NCBI GenBank assembly: GCA_011364925.1
Contig: RDOA01000004.1
Location: forward strand, 13,011-77,010
Reading direction: 5' to 3'
DNA: 64,000 nucleotides
Source: Promethearchaeota archaeon
GTDB lineage: Archaea; Asgardarchaeota; Lokiarchaeia; Sigyniarchaeales; SOKP01
Shown: positions 7,520 to 18,100 of the stretch, one piece after another
Layout of the letters: every line of letters starts with the position of its first letter
How positions within the stretch are numbered: the first letter of the stretch is position 1
Notes under the pieces: generated by a model
Told to the model about the DNA's origin: nothing
The model's input: only the letters and a program-made list of their open reading frames with translations
Databases searched by the model: none
Translations under genes and position numbers: made by a program

Positions 7520-9592
7520 GTGAATAATATATCAGAGATAAAACATAATAAATTAATCAAGGAAAAGAGTCCATACTTATTACAGCACGCGGATAATCCT
7601 GTTAATTGGTATCCATGGGGAGAAGAGGCTTTTAATAAAGCCAAAAAAGAAAATAAACCAATTTTCTTATCAATAGGGTACTCTACTTGTCATTGGTGCC
7701 ATGTAATGGCACATGAAAGTTTTGAAGATCCGTATGTAGCCAAATTATTAAACGAAAGTTTTGTTTCTATTAAGGTTGATAGAGAAGAGCGTCCAGATAT
7801 AGATAAAATTTACATGATGGTGTGTCAACTTATGACTGGTTCTGGAGGGTGGCCATTAACAATTATCATGACTCCAGATAAAAAGCCTTTTTTTGCGGGA
7901 ACGTATTTTCCTAAAGAAAGTCGATTTGGGAGAATTGGTCTAATTGATTTGATAAATCGAGTAAGTAATTTATGGGTAAATGAAAATAAACAATTAATAG
8001 AATCAGGTGAAAAGGTAACATTTGCGGTGCAAGATGCAAGTTCGGAATCACCGGGTAATAGTTTAGACGAGAGAGTTTTAAAGAGAACTTATTCCCAATT
8101 GCTAGGAAGGTTCGATGAAAAAAATGGTGGTTTTGGGAATGCCCCTAAATTTCCAACTCCACACAATTTACTATTCCTATTGCGATATTGGAAAAGAACT
8201 GGCGAGAATCAAGCACTTGAAATGGTTGAAAAAACTCTTAAATATATGCGGATGGGTGGTATCTACGATCAGATTGGCTATGGATTTCACCGTTATTCAA
8301 CTGATCCTGTATGGCTTGTACCTCATTTTGAAAAAATGTTATACGATCAAGCATTATTGACTCTTGCGTACTTAGAAGCGTATCAAGCGACTGGTAAGGT
8401 CGAATATGCTAATACGGCAAGAGAAATCTTAACTTATGTTTTACGCGATATGACTTCTAACGAAGGTGGTTTTTATAGCGCTGAAGATGCCGATAGCGAA
8501 GGCGTAGAAGGAAAATTTTATGTCTGGTCAATAAGTGAAATCAAGGAAATACTCGGGGAAGAAAATGCTAAAACATTCTCTAATAATTACAATGTTGAAT
8601 TGGCTGGAAATTTTTTAGAAGAAGCAATCAAAAGAAAAACTGGTAAGAATATCCTGCATTTAAGCATAAAGGCTAACGAGGAAAAAAACTCAGATCTTGA
8701 GTTACTTAGAAGAAAATTATTTGAAGCCAGGGAAAAACGAATTAGACCTCATAAAGACGATAAAATATTAACTGATTGGAATGGGTTAATGATTGCAGCG
8801 TTTGCTAAAGCCGGTTACATTCTAGATGAACCGAAGTATATTTTCATTGCTAAAAAGGCTGTGGATTTTATCTTTAATAACATGTTGAACTCTGAAGGGC
8901 GACTTTTACACCGTTATGGCAAAGGAGGAGCTGATATCCTTGCGTTCGTTGATGACTACGCGTTTCTAATATGGGGCTTACTCAATCTTTACGAATCCTC
9001 ATTTGAAACACTATATCTTGAAAAAGCGATTAAATTGACAGAAGAACAGGATAAATTATTTTGGGATACTTCCATAGGGGCATTCTTTTTTACTGCTGAA
9101 GACGCAGAACCATTAATCGCTCGCCAAAAAGAAACGTACGACGGAGCAATCCCCTCGGGTAATTCCGTTGCAATGCTAAATTTACTAAGATTATCTCAAT
9201 TAACCGGAAATAATGATTATGAAAAGAAGGCTGATCGCTTAGGGCGAGTGTTTGCAGAAAGTGTTAAAGCTAACCCAATCGCCTATAGTTTAATGATGGT
9301 TGCCGTCGATTTTGCGGTTGGTCCAACATACTCATTAGTAATCGCAGGAGATTGGGGAAAGGAAGATACGATTTCAATGTTAAACGAAATCAGGAAACAA
9401 TTTTTACCAAATAAGGCGCTAATTTTCCGTCCTACAAACGAAAATAATCCAGAAATCGACACTTATTCTAATTTTATTCAATTTTTTGATAAGTACGAGG
9501 GAAAGGCTACAGCTTTTGTTTGTATTAATAAAACTTGCAAAGCACCAACAAACGATATAATCGAAGCCATACAATATTTAAACGCTATGTAA
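7520..9592 (+). CDS. DUF255/SPATA20-like thioredoxin-fold protein
   Basis: A 690-residue member of the YyaL/SPATA20 family. The N-terminal thioredoxin-like domain (about 10-180) contains '[19 protein letters not shown]' and the CxxC motif in '[14 protein letters not shown]'. It is followed by a long alpha/alpha toroid of the six-hairpin type ('[16 protein letters not shown]', '[14 protein letters not shown]', '[15 protein letters not shown]'). The family occurs in all domains of life and its reaction is not established, though redox and sugar-binding roles are suggested by the folds. The start is a GTG with GGTGA seven bases before it. It ends 11 bases from a convergent gene. Confidence 0.88.
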   Translation: MNNISEIKHNKLIKEKSPYLLQHADNPVNWYPWGEEAFNKAKKENKPIFLSIGYSTCHWCHVMAHESFEDPYVAKLLNESFVSIKVDREERPDIDKIYMMVCQLMTGSGGWPLTIIMTPDKKPFFAGTYFPKESRFGRIGLIDLINRVSNLWVNENKQLIESGEKVTFAVQDASSESPGNSLDERVLKRTYSQLLGRFDEKNGGFGNAPKFPTPHNLLFLLRYWKRTGENQALEMVEKTLKYMRMGGIYDQIGYGFHRYSTDPVWLVPHFEKMLYDQALLTLAYLEAYQATGKVEYANTAREILTYVLRDMTSNEGGFYSAEDADSEGVEGKFYVWSISEIKEILGEENAKTFSNNYNVELAGNFLEEAIKRKTGKNILHLSIKANEEKNSDLELLRRKLFEAREKRIRPHKDDKILTDWNGLMIAAFAKAGYILDEPKYIFIAKKAVDFIFNNMLNSEGRLLHRYGKGGADILAFVDDYAFLIWGLLNLYESSFETLYLEKAIKLTEEQDKLFWDTSIGAFFFTAEDAEPLIARQKETYDGAIPSGNSVAMLNLLRLSQLTGNNDYEKKADRLGRVFAESVKANPIAYSLMMVAVDFAVGPTYSLVIAGDWGKEDTISMLNEIRKQFLPNKALIFRPTNENNPEIDTYSNFIQFFDKYEGKATAFVCINKTCKAPTNDIIEAIQYLNAM

Positions 9593-9603
9593 TTACAACT
9601 TCG

Positions 9604-10359
9604 TTATATAATGGGAATCTTTCCCACTGGGGCAATTAAAACCACAAACTCATTTTTTCCATCTAATCCTAGCAAAGTATCGAACTTTTTTTGCTCATAA
9701 TACCCAATAGCAACCGTGCCTAAATCTAGTGCTTCGCAGGCGAGGTATAAGTTTTGAGAAACATGTCCTAAGTCTATGGCAATGAATTTGTGAGCAAGAA
9801 TAGTGTATCGCCACTCCGTTCGATAAGGAACTGCTACCCAACAGAACACTACTGCTCCTTTTCCAACAAACTTTTGATCGTAAGCTAATTCTCCAATTTT
9901 CTGTTCCGAATTTTCAATATTTTTTATAAATAATAGTCGGTGTTTAAAAGAAATATAACGATACAAACCTGGATCGATTCCTTCTACGCGATTAATTATA
10001 AGGTAAGTCTCGAATGGACTTTTTGCACCAGCGGAAGGAACGGTTCGCATAACTCCTGCTCTTTTTTTAAAAGCTCTCTTTACTCCTTGCGTACACCAGA
10101 GTAGAAATGATAACTCCTCAAGTGTTATCGGTTCATCTGTGTAGTTTCTTCGACTCATCCTACGATTTACTAGCTCTAAAAATGATATGTTCCCAATCTC
10201 AAACTTAGTAGGAGGGATTAAATCAATTAACTTCCCAGTTTCGTTGTATGGCTTTTGGAATAATGGAAATGGTTTATTCTTACTTTCATCTGATTTTGGT
10301 ACTACTTTCGCATAGTCGTTTTTATCAAAAAAATGCAAAAATTGTCTATTTTCTTCCAT
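9604..10359 (-). CDS. SagB-type nitroreductase-family oxidoreductase
   Basis: A 251-residue flavoprotein of the SagB/ThcOx-like branch. It has 'RRMSRRNYTDEPITLEEL' for phosphate binding, then 'LSFLLWCTQGV', 'RTVPSAGAKSPFETYLI', 'GLYRYI', and a C-terminal 'ALDLGTVAIGYYEQKKFDTL' with 'APVGKIP'. SagB proteins oxidise azolines in peptide toxins, but no YcaO cyclodehydratase or precursor peptide is nearby, so a general NAD(P)H:acceptor role is more likely. It is convergent with the DUF255 protein. Confidence 0.83.
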   Translation of the reverse strand: MEENRQFLHFFDKNDYAKVVPKSDESKNKPFPLFQKPYNETGKLIDLIPPTKFEIGNISFLELVNRRMSRRNYTDEPITLEELSFLLWCTQGVKRAFKKRAGVMRTVPSAGAKSPFETYLIINRVEGIDPGLYRYISFKHRLLFIKNIENSEQKIGELAYDQKFVGKGAVVFCWVAVPYRTEWRYTILAHKFIAIDLGHVSQNLYLACEALDLGTVAIGYYEQKKFDTLLGLDGKNEFVVLIAPVGKIPII

Positions 10360-10441
10360 AGAACATTACCTAAATAAAAGAAAATTGGCTACTTCATAAG
10401 TTTATTCTATTATTGTTAACAAGAACTTTGAGCTTTACAAA

Positions 10442-11080
10442 TCATTTCTCTTCTAACGCAAAAATCTTATGCGCATCCTTCAGTCTTAAAAGAGCAGTTA
10501 GAAAGACTAATACTGCAAATATCCACAGAATTTCAAAAAGCCACGGAATTAAGAGAATTAAAGCTATTAAAAACAAAAAAGTCTCAGAACGCTCGATGAG
10601 CCCACTCTGATACATCATTACTTTTGAAGTTTTTCCCGACTCATTTCTTTTCATAACTCCGCCAACAATAAGAACCATAGAAGTGCACAAGACAATCGCT
10701 GCTAAAGAAAACACTCCTGGTATTGAAAGGTTCGATGGATCGGTTGCCACAATTGCAATTATTATAGATACTTCAACTAAGCGATCACAAAAAATATCTA
10801 AAATACCTCCAAAGATTGTATAACCTTCAATTCGAGCAATAGGACCATCCATTGTATCAATTACGAAAGAAATAATCGTAAATGTTAAAGAGAATGCAAT
10901 GAATAATCCTGTGAAATCTATATATATGCAGCTTGAATATGCGCATACCGCACCAATCAGTCCTGTAACTAATCCTAAAACAGTCAGTTGATTAGCAGAA
11001 ATCCTATTTTGCAAAATTCTTCTGATAAACTTCTCGTAATTTTCCTTAAATTTCGTTCTAGAAAGCCACTTATCTATCAT
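10442..11080 (-). CDS. CDP-alcohol phosphatidyltransferase family membrane enzyme
   Basis: A 212-residue integral membrane enzyme that joins a CDP-activated lipid to an alcohol such as inositol phosphate, glycerol phosphate or serine. The diagnostic motif 'DTMDGPIARIEGY...GGILDIFCD' (residues about 75-100) matches D-x2-DG-x2-AR-x7-G-x3-D-x3-D, the metal and CDP site. Five to six membrane helices surround it. The head group cannot be told from the motif. It overlaps the upstream HAD phosphatase by four bases (ATGA), so the pair may make a phosphorylated polar lipid and then dephosphorylate it. Confidence 0.87.
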   Translation of the reverse strand: MIDKWLSRTKFKENYEKFIRRILQNRISANQLTVLGLVTGLIGAVCAYSSCIYIDFTGLFIAFSLTFTIISFVIDTMDGPIARIEGYTIFGGILDIFCDRLVEVSIIIAIVATDPSNLSIPGVFSLAAIVLCTSMVLIVGGVMKRNESGKTSKVMMYQSGLIERSETFLFLIALILLIPWLFEILWIFAVLVFLTALLRLKDAHKIFALEEK

Positions 11081-11682
11081 ATTGAAATACCACTTTTTCT
11101 CAATTCTTCTCGTAAATTTGTTTCTGGTTTATTCCAAATAGTTTTCATACCGAGCTTTTTAGCCGGCTTTAGGTAAAATAAAACATCGTCGATGAACAAA
11201 CTCTCTTCAGGAATAAGATGGTAACGATTAAGTAATATTAAATAAAGCTTTTTTTCAGGTTTGATAGCCTTTTCGAATCCAGAAATAATCTGTCCGTCAA
11301 ATAAATGAAAAATATCATACTTTTTCTCGATATAAACATAAGTTTCCTTTATAAAATTAGATAAAACAAAGATTTTAAAACCTATGTCTCGTAATTCCTT
11401 TACGATTTTCATATTTTCTTCGATAGGTATAAGCATTTCCATCCAATGTTCAAAAAACAACCGTAAAAAAGCCTCTTCACCAGGATATTTAGCTATAAAG
11501 GTTTTTTCAGCGTTCTCTAAAGAAATTGTTCCCCGATCTAGCTCCACCCATACGCTACTTCGAAAGATTTTAGCGATAAATTCATTAATGTATTCAGCAT
11601 CGTTGGTGAATCTTAAAAGAAATTCACTTGGTTGGAACTTTAATAGAACATTTCCTAAATCGAAAATGATGTTCTTTATCAT
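11077..11682 (-). CDS. HAD-superfamily phosphatase
   Basis: A 201-residue subfamily IA haloacid-dehalogenase-like hydrolase. Motif I is 'IFDLGNVLL', with Asp8 as nucleophile and Gly at the +2 acid position, as in YihX-like phosphatases. Motif II is 'FVLSNF', motif III the Lys in 'AIKPEKKLY', and motif IV 'SLFIDDVLFYLKPAKKLGM'. A helical cap lies at about residues 20-80. It is translationally coupled to the phosphatidyltransferase, so removing phosphate from a lipid intermediate is a reasonable guess. The substrate is otherwise unknown. Confidence 0.83.
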   Translation of the reverse strand: MIKNIIFDLGNVLLKFQPSEFLLRFTNDAEYINEFIAKIFRSSVWVELDRGTISLENAEKTFIAKYPGEEAFLRLFFEHWMEMLIPIEENMKIVKELRDIGFKIFVLSNFIKETYVYIEKKYDIFHLFDGQIISGFEKAIKPEKKLYLILLNRYHLIPEESLFIDDVLFYLKPAKKLGMKTIWNKPETNLREELRKSGISI

Positions 11683-11735
11683 CCTACACTAAATAATAAA
11701 ATTAAAAGAAATAAAAATTAATATCAAAAAGTAGG

Positions 11736-12575
11736 TTAATATTCGTTTGGCATTTTTTTGAGTTCTGCCAGTGAAAATACAGGTCCGTCTATACACACAT
11801 ACTTGCTTCCGATATTACATCTTCCACACTTTCCAATCCCACATTTCATCCTCATCTCTAAGGAATTGAGAATCTGCTCGTCTTTCCAACCAATTTTCAC
11901 GAGCTCATCAACAGCGGTCCTAATCATAATTGGAGGACCACAGATAATTGCTACTGCGTTATCCGGAGAAGGAGCAACTTCTTTAACTATTGCGGCTACA
12001 AATCCTACTTTTCGCGTCCACCCTTCCTCCTCGCGATCAATCGTCAAAACTACATCAATATCGTCTCGCTTTTCCCACTCTTCGAGAACATCTCGATAAA
12101 GAACCTCTCCCGAATCTCTATTCCCATAGATTACAGTTACGTTTCCATAATCTTTTCTATGTTTCTCATCTAGAATATACAAAATGAGGGATCGTAATGT
12201 TGAGAACGCAAATCCACCGCCAATTACCACAATGTTTTTTCCTTTCAGTTCCTCGATTGGCCACCCGTTCCCTAACGGCCCTCTCACGCCAATTGTATCT
12301 CCAATATCACTTCTATGGAACATAGAAGTAACAGTTCCCATTTTCTTAATCGTAAATTTAATACTACCTTCTTCAGTAGGAGACGATGCGATCCCAATCG
12401 GACATTCTCCTTTACCTATAATGCTTATTTCTGCAAATTGACCTGGAATATAATCAAAACTTTTGTAATCGTCTTCTTTTTGGAACTGTAATTCAATCGT
12501 TTTAATGTCATTAACTTTATTTTCTGAAATTATTGATTTTACTTTTGTAAGTATTGGGATGTAAGGATTAGGCAT
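11736..12575 (-). CDS. FAD/NAD(P)-binding subunit, sulfhydrogenase gamma / FloxA-like
   Basis: A ferredoxin-NADP reductase-type module: FAD domain ('FDYIPGQFAEISI', 'PIGIASSPT', 'GPLGNGWP'), NAD(P) domain ('NIVVIGGGFAFSTLRSLI', 'VIYGNRDSGEVLYRDVLEEW', 'AIICGPPIMI') and a C-terminal [2Fe-2S] site ('EMRMKCGIGKCGRCNIG', then 'YVCIDGPVF'). Relatives are HydG/ShyC, AsrB and FloxA, which exchange electrons between NAD(P)H and iron-sulfur partners. The frame is open back to 12623, but the ATG at 12575 overlaps the end of the preceding gene by eight bases, follows purine-rich GAGGGTGAGAAGG and begins at the homologous 'MPNPYIP'. It is the last gene of the Hdr operon and the likely NAD(P)H port. Confidence 0.85.
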   Translation of the reverse strand: MPNPYIPILTKVKSIISENKVNDIKTIELQFQKEDDYKSFDYIPGQFAEISIIGKGECPIGIASSPTEEGSIKFTIKKMGTVTSMFHRSDIGDTIGVRGPLGNGWPIEELKGKNIVVIGGGFAFSTLRSLILYILDEKHRKDYGNVTVIYGNRDSGEVLYRDVLEEWEKRDDIDVVLTIDREEEGWTRKVGFVAAIVKEVAPSPDNAVAIICGPPIMIRTAVDELVKIGWKDEQILNSLEMRMKCGIGKCGRCNIGSKYVCIDGPVFSLAELKKMPNEY

Positions 12576-13629
12576 TTGCCTTCTCACCCTCTTCTTTTTG
12601 TTCAATTTCAAGGATTTTATCAATAATTAATCGAAGCTCGTTATTAACTGGACAGGCTACGATACACCTACCGCATCCAACGCACCCTAAGCGGTCGTAA
12701 TTGGAAGGATAATAGCTAAATTTGTGCATAATGCGGTTTCTACATCGTTGGATCTTTTCTGGGCGAGGGTTGTGACCGCTCGTTTCCAGCGTATAAAGAC
12801 ACGATTGGCAGGTGTCCCAAATCCGTATCCGCCTGCCTCGATGATTGTATTCGTCGTTTTCGTCGATCACATCAAAACATGTACAAGTGGGGCATAAGAA
12901 CGTACACGAACTGCATCCGATACAGCTTTCAGCGATCTCCTCCCAAACGGGATTTTCGAAGTTCTCGTCTAATACTTTTGTAACTAAATCAAAATTAAAT
13001 TTAGTGGTAAATGACTCCTCTGCTTGCTTTGCCAGCGCTTTAGACTTTTCTACATCCCCCTTTTTCGCGTCAGTAAGCCAGGATAATTTTTTAACCAGAT
13101 CTTTACCTTTTTCCGTAATAGTTTCAACTAAATAATAATCCCCTAAATCTGAGAGAAAGACATCAGTCGATTCTTTTTGGTATGGATGACCTCCAACAGA
13201 CGTACAAAAACACGACTGCCTTGGTTCATTGCATCCTATACCGATAATCGTCGCATTCTCTCGCTTCTTTAGAAACACATCGTCTTGAAATTCACCGAAA
13301 GCAAAAAAGTCTTCTAATAGTTTAAAACTATAGGCGTCGCAAGGTCGAACTCCAAAGATTAATAGCTTATCCTCTAAATCTTTCCGTTCATCGATTATGA
13401 CGTCTTTCCCCTCGTAATGATACTCAAAGATCGTTTCTTTTTGAGGAAATAATACGTCTTTCGGGGGAACTTTCGAATTAAGGTAATCTAACTCGATCTC
13501 TTTCGCGTCTGAGATCAATTCAAAGGAGATATTACCCCTCACCTTTTTTGGGGCATAAAAATTATATTCGTCTTTAACTTCATTAAATAACTTGCTAATA
13601 TCGCTCTTCTTTAATAACTTTTCATCCAT
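12568..13629 (-). CDS. iron-sulfur subunit, sulfhydrogenase beta / FloxB-like
   Basis: A 353-residue HydB/ShyB/AsrA-type protein. The N-terminal half has 'LIFGVRPCDAYSFKLLEDFF' and 'IIGIGCNEPRQSCFCTSVGG', which are signature stretches of the family. The C-terminal half carries two [4Fe-4S] sites: 'CIGCSSCTFLCPTC' near 240 and 'CVGCGRCIVACP' near 318. It would pass electrons between the FAD/NAD subunit downstream and the MvhD/HdrA part of the complex. It follows the next upstream gene by two bases, so the Flox part is tightly coupled. Its bases are visibly richer in G and C than those of the HdrA genes. Confidence 0.85.
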   Translation of the reverse strand: MDEKLLKKSDISKLFNEVKDEYNFYAPKKVRGNISFELISDAKEIELDYLNSKVPPKDVLFPQKETIFEYHYEGKDVIIDERKDLEDKLLIFGVRPCDAYSFKLLEDFFAFGEFQDDVFLKKRENATIIGIGCNEPRQSCFCTSVGGHPYQKESTDVFLSDLGDYYLVETITEKGKDLVKKLSWLTDAKKGDVEKSKALAKQAEESFTTKFNFDLVTKVLDENFENPVWEEIAESCIGCSSCTFLCPTCTCFDVIDENDEYNHRGRRIRIWDTCQSCLYTLETSGHNPRPEKIQRCRNRIMHKFSYYPSNYDRLGCVGCGRCIVACPVNNELRLIIDKILEIEQKEEGEKANA

Positions 13630-13631
13630 AT

Positions 13632-14663
13632 CTAATCCTCCTCTAACATAAATTCTTCTGCGTCCTCCATTTTAAAATCTGTCATCGGCGGTAACGTGTC
13701 AGGATCGAGGCCTGAAGTAAAATCGAATCGTTGTTTCACAATTTTTTCCAACTTTCTATTGATAAAGTTGAGATCGATTCCCATTGGGCAGACTAACGAG
13801 CAAGCACCGCAAGCCACGCACCTCCCTGCCATGTGCATCGCGCGGATCAAGTGATATACGATAATGTCTGGCATGTCCGTCGTTTTCCCGAACCAGATCG
13901 GCTTGTTCTGGTCCACAAAACAGAGGTTGCAATAACACATAGGACAGGCTTCTCGACACGCGTAGCACCTCGTGCACACGCTTAAAGCGTCTTGGATATA
14001 TGCCCACTTTTCTTCTGGAGATTTCGCCTCGAACTCCGCGATATCGTCAAATTCGTCTACAATACTTGCATACTCCTCGCACGCACCAACGTGCAGATCT
14101 GGAAACTTGGAAACTAAAGGAGGACTCCTAATCTTGCACTGTTTGCATAACTCGTTCATATATTCATCGAAAGGAAACTCCTTTTCAAAGTTTTTCCCTT
14201 TCACGACGATGTTATTTCCGGACGCAGTAACTTCGAGAATTTCTTTTTCGCCAATTTCCATCTCGATCCGTTGCCGGTTAATAACACCGTTGCAAGGAAT
14301 TCCTATAATCGTAATCTCGTCTAAATTAATTCTATTTTCAGATGCTAAGTGAATTAACGCTCTCCCCACGCATCCCTTAGCCACCACGCCCACTTTAAGA
14401 TTGCCTTTTTCGGGATCCACGAATTTTGCAACCCTTGGGACGAGATACTTCGCTAGATTTACGTAGCAAGTATTGTTCCATAGCAATTTGTCTACATCTT
14501 CCTCCTTGTCGATGATAATTGGTTGAGACATCATCGGTAGCGTTCCTTTTTTATACCCAATTATCACGTCTACTTTCTTTTCTTTGAGCAAGCCTCTTGC
14601 AAGTTCTCGCATATTGCTCTCTATCTCTTTATTTTCTTCTTCAAGTCCCACGATCATCACCAT
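13632..14663 (-). CDS. FloxC-like iron-sulfur protein
   Basis: A 343-residue protein with an N-terminal alpha/beta region ('KVDVIIGYKKG', 'LKVGVVAKGCVGRALIHL', 'ITIIGIPCNGVI'), a central CX2C ('ELCKQCKIR'), and two ferredoxin-like sites: 'CTRCYACREACPMCYCNLC' near 231 and 'CVACGACSLVCPMG' near 286. The layout matches small subunits related to FdhB/F420-dehydrogenase beta found in Hdr-Flox and sulfhydrogenase-like loci. It overlaps the MvhD stop. Either ATG, at 14663 or at 14657 (in a TGATG overlap), could serve. Its role is electron relay. A flavin site cannot be confirmed from the sequence alone. Confidence 0.75.
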   Translation of the reverse strand: MVMIVGLEEENKEIESNMRELARGLLKEKKVDVIIGYKKGTLPMMSQPIIIDKEEDVDKLLWNNTCYVNLAKYLVPRVAKFVDPEKGNLKVGVVAKGCVGRALIHLASENRINLDEITIIGIPCNGVINRQRIEMEIGEKEILEVTASGNNIVVKGKNFEKEFPFDEYMNELCKQCKIRSPPLVSKFPDLHVGACEEYASIVDEFDDIAEFEAKSPEEKWAYIQDALSVCTRCYACREACPMCYCNLCFVDQNKPIWFGKTTDMPDIIVYHLIRAMHMAGRCVACGACSLVCPMGIDLNFINRKLEKIVKQRFDFTSGLDPDTLPPMTDFKMEDAEEFMLEED

Positions 14664-15109
14664 TTCTTCTCAAATTTTTTGTTTGGTCCCAATTTTTTCA
14701 CGATTTCGGTTGCTTTCCGAATTAACACGGCGAAACGCTCGCCTTCTGCGGCGGAAGCCCACATAAAGTTAACTCTTCCGGGTTCTATGCCGAAAAACTC
14801 TAACAGTTCTTTCAAAATCGCAAACCTTCGACGGGCTACCAAATTTCCACTAATATAGTGGCAATCGCCGGGATGACATCCAGAAACGACGACTCCATCC
14901 CAACCATCGGTTAAACTCTTAATAATGAAATAAGCGTTAATCCTTCCCGAGCAAGGAACTCTAACAATCCTTATATTAGGAGGGTATTGGATTCTACTTA
15001 CGCCCGCTAAATCGGCTCCCGCGTAAGAACACCAATTACACAAAAACGCAATAATTTTTGGCTCCCATTTTTCACTTTCAGTCTGTTTTTCAATAGCTTG
15101 TTCTGTCAT
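14657..15109 (-). CDS. mvhD: MvhD-like [2Fe-2S] electron adaptor, short copy
   Basis: A 150-residue MvhD-family protein that in methanogens carries electrons from hydrogenase or formate dehydrogenase to HdrA. The family cysteines are present: 'FLCNWCSYAGADLAGVSR', 'VPCSGR' and 'SGCHPGDCHY'. A GTG at 15115 is in frame and overlaps the HdrA stop. The ATG at 15109 lies eight bases after GGGAGG and is preferred. It sits between the fused HdrA and the three Flox-like genes, so it should bridge the NAD(P)H module to that HdrA. It lacks the C-terminal extension of the other MvhD copy in this operon. Confidence 0.9.
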   Translation of the reverse strand: MTEQAIEKQTESEKWEPKIIAFLCNWCSYAGADLAGVSRIQYPPNIRIVRVPCSGRINAYFIIKSLTDGWDGVVVSGCHPGDCHYISGNLVARRRFAILKELLEFFGIEPGRVNFMWASAAEGERFAVLIRKATEIVKKLGPNKKFEKKW

Positions 15110-15111
15110 TT

Positions 15112-18100
15112 TCACAACCTCCCAGTTATCATAGCATATATTTGTTCAGATGTAAACCCTGCTACATCTATTGCAGCACACCTACAATTTCCTGAACAAG
15201 CACCACATCCTTTACAAAGTGCTTGATTAATAACAGCAACGGTACCAAATCTTCGATCCTCTATCAATTCTATCGCATTATATGCACAATTATCAATACA
15301 CATACCGCAACCGCTACATCTAGAAGGATCGACAGAAGCAATCTTGCCCTCGGCTTCTATTTCATCTTTTGAAAGAATTGTACACGCTCTTGAAACTGCA
15401 GCATTAGCTTGAGAAATTGAATCTTCGATTGTTTTCGGACAATGGGCTAATCCAGCGACAAACACTCCTTCAGTTGCAAAATCAACAGGTCGTAATTTTA
15501 CATGAGCCTCTAAAAAGAAATTATCGTCATTTAAAGGTACTTTTAGCATTTTACCAAGTTCTTCATTCTCCTCATGAGGTGCAACAATTCCAGCACTTAA
15601 TACAAGTAAATCTGTGGGTATTAATAGATTGCCTACTTTTTTGGCTTTGACATCTACCTTTAAGGAAGAACCATTTACAGTAACTTCAGGGGGATAATTT
15701 TCGTCAAATCGAAGGAAAATAACTCCTGCTTCTCTTGCTTTTCTATAATATGTTTCTTTAAACCCATAAGTTCTAATATCTCGGAATAAAATTATTATTT
15801 CTTTTTCTGGATGTAGCTTTTTTACTAATAACGCATTTTTTATAGCTTCAGCGCAACACATTTTACTACAGTAAGGATGATCATCGTTTCTAGAACCTAC
15901 ACACTGTATCATTACAATAGTATTTTTATCTTTTATAGCTCCATTTGTATTTAGAATTTTTTCAAATTCTGATTGTAAAATTACATTCTTATTTTGACCA
16001 TAAAGATATTCTTTAGGTTTATACTCTTTAGCTCCTGTTGCAACAACAACGACTCCATGCTCAAATTCTACTCTATCTTTATTCGGACCGTGTAATACTG
16101 TTGTTTTAAAATTGCCTATATATCCGTTTATAGTTTCAATCTCAGCGTCAAGATAAACATGAATAAATTTATTTGAATTTATTTTTTCAATTAAATTTGA
16201 CAGATAAGCTTGGACATCCCCGCCCTCAAGCGTATGATATATATGATTAGCAAAACCACCTAATTTTGACTCATTTTGAACTAAATGAGTTTCAATTTCT
16301 TGACTTGCAAAATTTAGAGCTGCAACCATGCCAGTAATCCCTCCACCGATAACCATGGCCTTTTTTGTGACTCCCAACTTTATCCTGTCTATCGGAGCAA
16401 TTCTACGAGCTTTATTAACAGCCATTCTCACAAGGTCTTTTGCTTTCTCTGTAGCTTTTTCAGGTTGGTTCATATGGACCCATGAGCACTGATCTCTAAT
16501 ATTAGCCATTTGAAACAAGTATCTATTTAATCCTGCTTCCCGTATCGTTTCTTGGAATAGGGGTTCATGAGTTCTTGGTGTGCATGAAGCTACAATAACA
16601 CGATTTAAATGATATTCTTCAATTTTTTCTTTAATGATCCCTTGAGTGTCCGCTGAGCATGTATACAGATTTCTATCGGACATAACTACATTTGGAAGAG
16701 TAGCTGCATAACGAGTTACTTCTGGTACATCTACATATCCACCTATGTTAATTCCACAATGGCATATAAATACTCCGATTCTTGGAGGTTGACCTGCTAC
16801 AAAAATTTCAGGTGGTAAGGTTTTTTCTGTAATTAATTTACCTCTTTCAGAAAATAGAATTTGATCAACACATCCAGCGGCTGCACTTGCTTGAGTAACT
16901 GTTTCAGGAATGTCTTTAGGTTGGGAAAAAGCTCCACAAGCAAAAATTCCAGGTTTGGTCGTTTGTACTGGATTAAAAATATCAGTTTCAGCAAAACCGT
17001 ATGGGTTTAATTTTATTCCAAACTTGTCAGCAAGATGTTGTGCGTCACGTGGAGGATTTAATCCAACTCCCAATACTACCATATTATAGACTTCTTCTAT
17101 AACCTCTTCATCTTCATTTTCATATCTTAAGATTAGATCTTTTGTTTTATGATCTTCATCTATAGAAGAAATGCGACTTCTAATATACCTAACACCGTAT
17201 TCTTCTTGAGCTCTTATAATATATTTATCAAAGTCTTTTCCATAGGCTCGAATATCCATGCTAAAAATGGTAGGTTTTACTTCATGTTGATGTTCATGAG
17301 CGATGACAGCTTCTTTAGCCGTATACATGCAACAAACAGAAGAGCAATACGGTTGACCTTCTCCTGTATAGTCCCGTGACCCTACGCATTGAAGAAAAGC
17401 AACTTTTTGTGGAATATCACCATCAGAAGGTCTTAGAACTCTTCCCGCATAAGGACCACTCGCACTTAATATACGCTCAAATTCAATGCTAGTAACAACA
17501 TTTTTGAATTTACCAAAACCATATTTATTAACCTCTGGAGGCAAATATTCATCGAAACCGGGGGCTAATATTATAGCACCAACATTGATATCAATAATTT
17601 CATCTTTTCTATCGTATTCAACGGCTTTAGCTTTACAAACTCCCGCACATACTCCACAACCTATACAATAATCTTTATTAATAGCATATACAAGCGGAAC
17701 TGCTTGTGGATATTTCACTGAAGTTGCAGCGTATTTTGCTAAACCTTCGTTGAATAAATCTATTGCCTCAACTGGGCAGTTTCGTCCACAAACACCGCAT
17801 CCAGTACATTTATCTGGATTAATATATAATGAATTCTTTTTTACCTTAACAGTGAAGTTTCCGGCTTGTCCCGAGACCTTTAAAATCTCACAATTAATAT
17901 TTAAATCAATATTCTGGTGACGTCCAGTTTCTACAAGCTTTGGACTTACAATACACATAGCACAATCATTTGTGGGAAAAGTTTTATCAAGTTGTGCCAT
18001 AACTCCACCTATACTTGTACTAGATTCGATTAAAAACACTTTTAACCCAGAATCACCTAAATCTAGCGCGGCTTGGGAACCCCCAATTCCAGCGCCTACA

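Noticed and set aside
11758-12099. A 113-codon open frame opposite the FAD/NAD subunit gene, and similar frames opposite 13632-14663.
   Set aside because: They lie wholly inside strongly supported genes, are rich in Ser, Pro and Ile as expected for reverse-strand reading, and have no ribosome site or recognisable motif.
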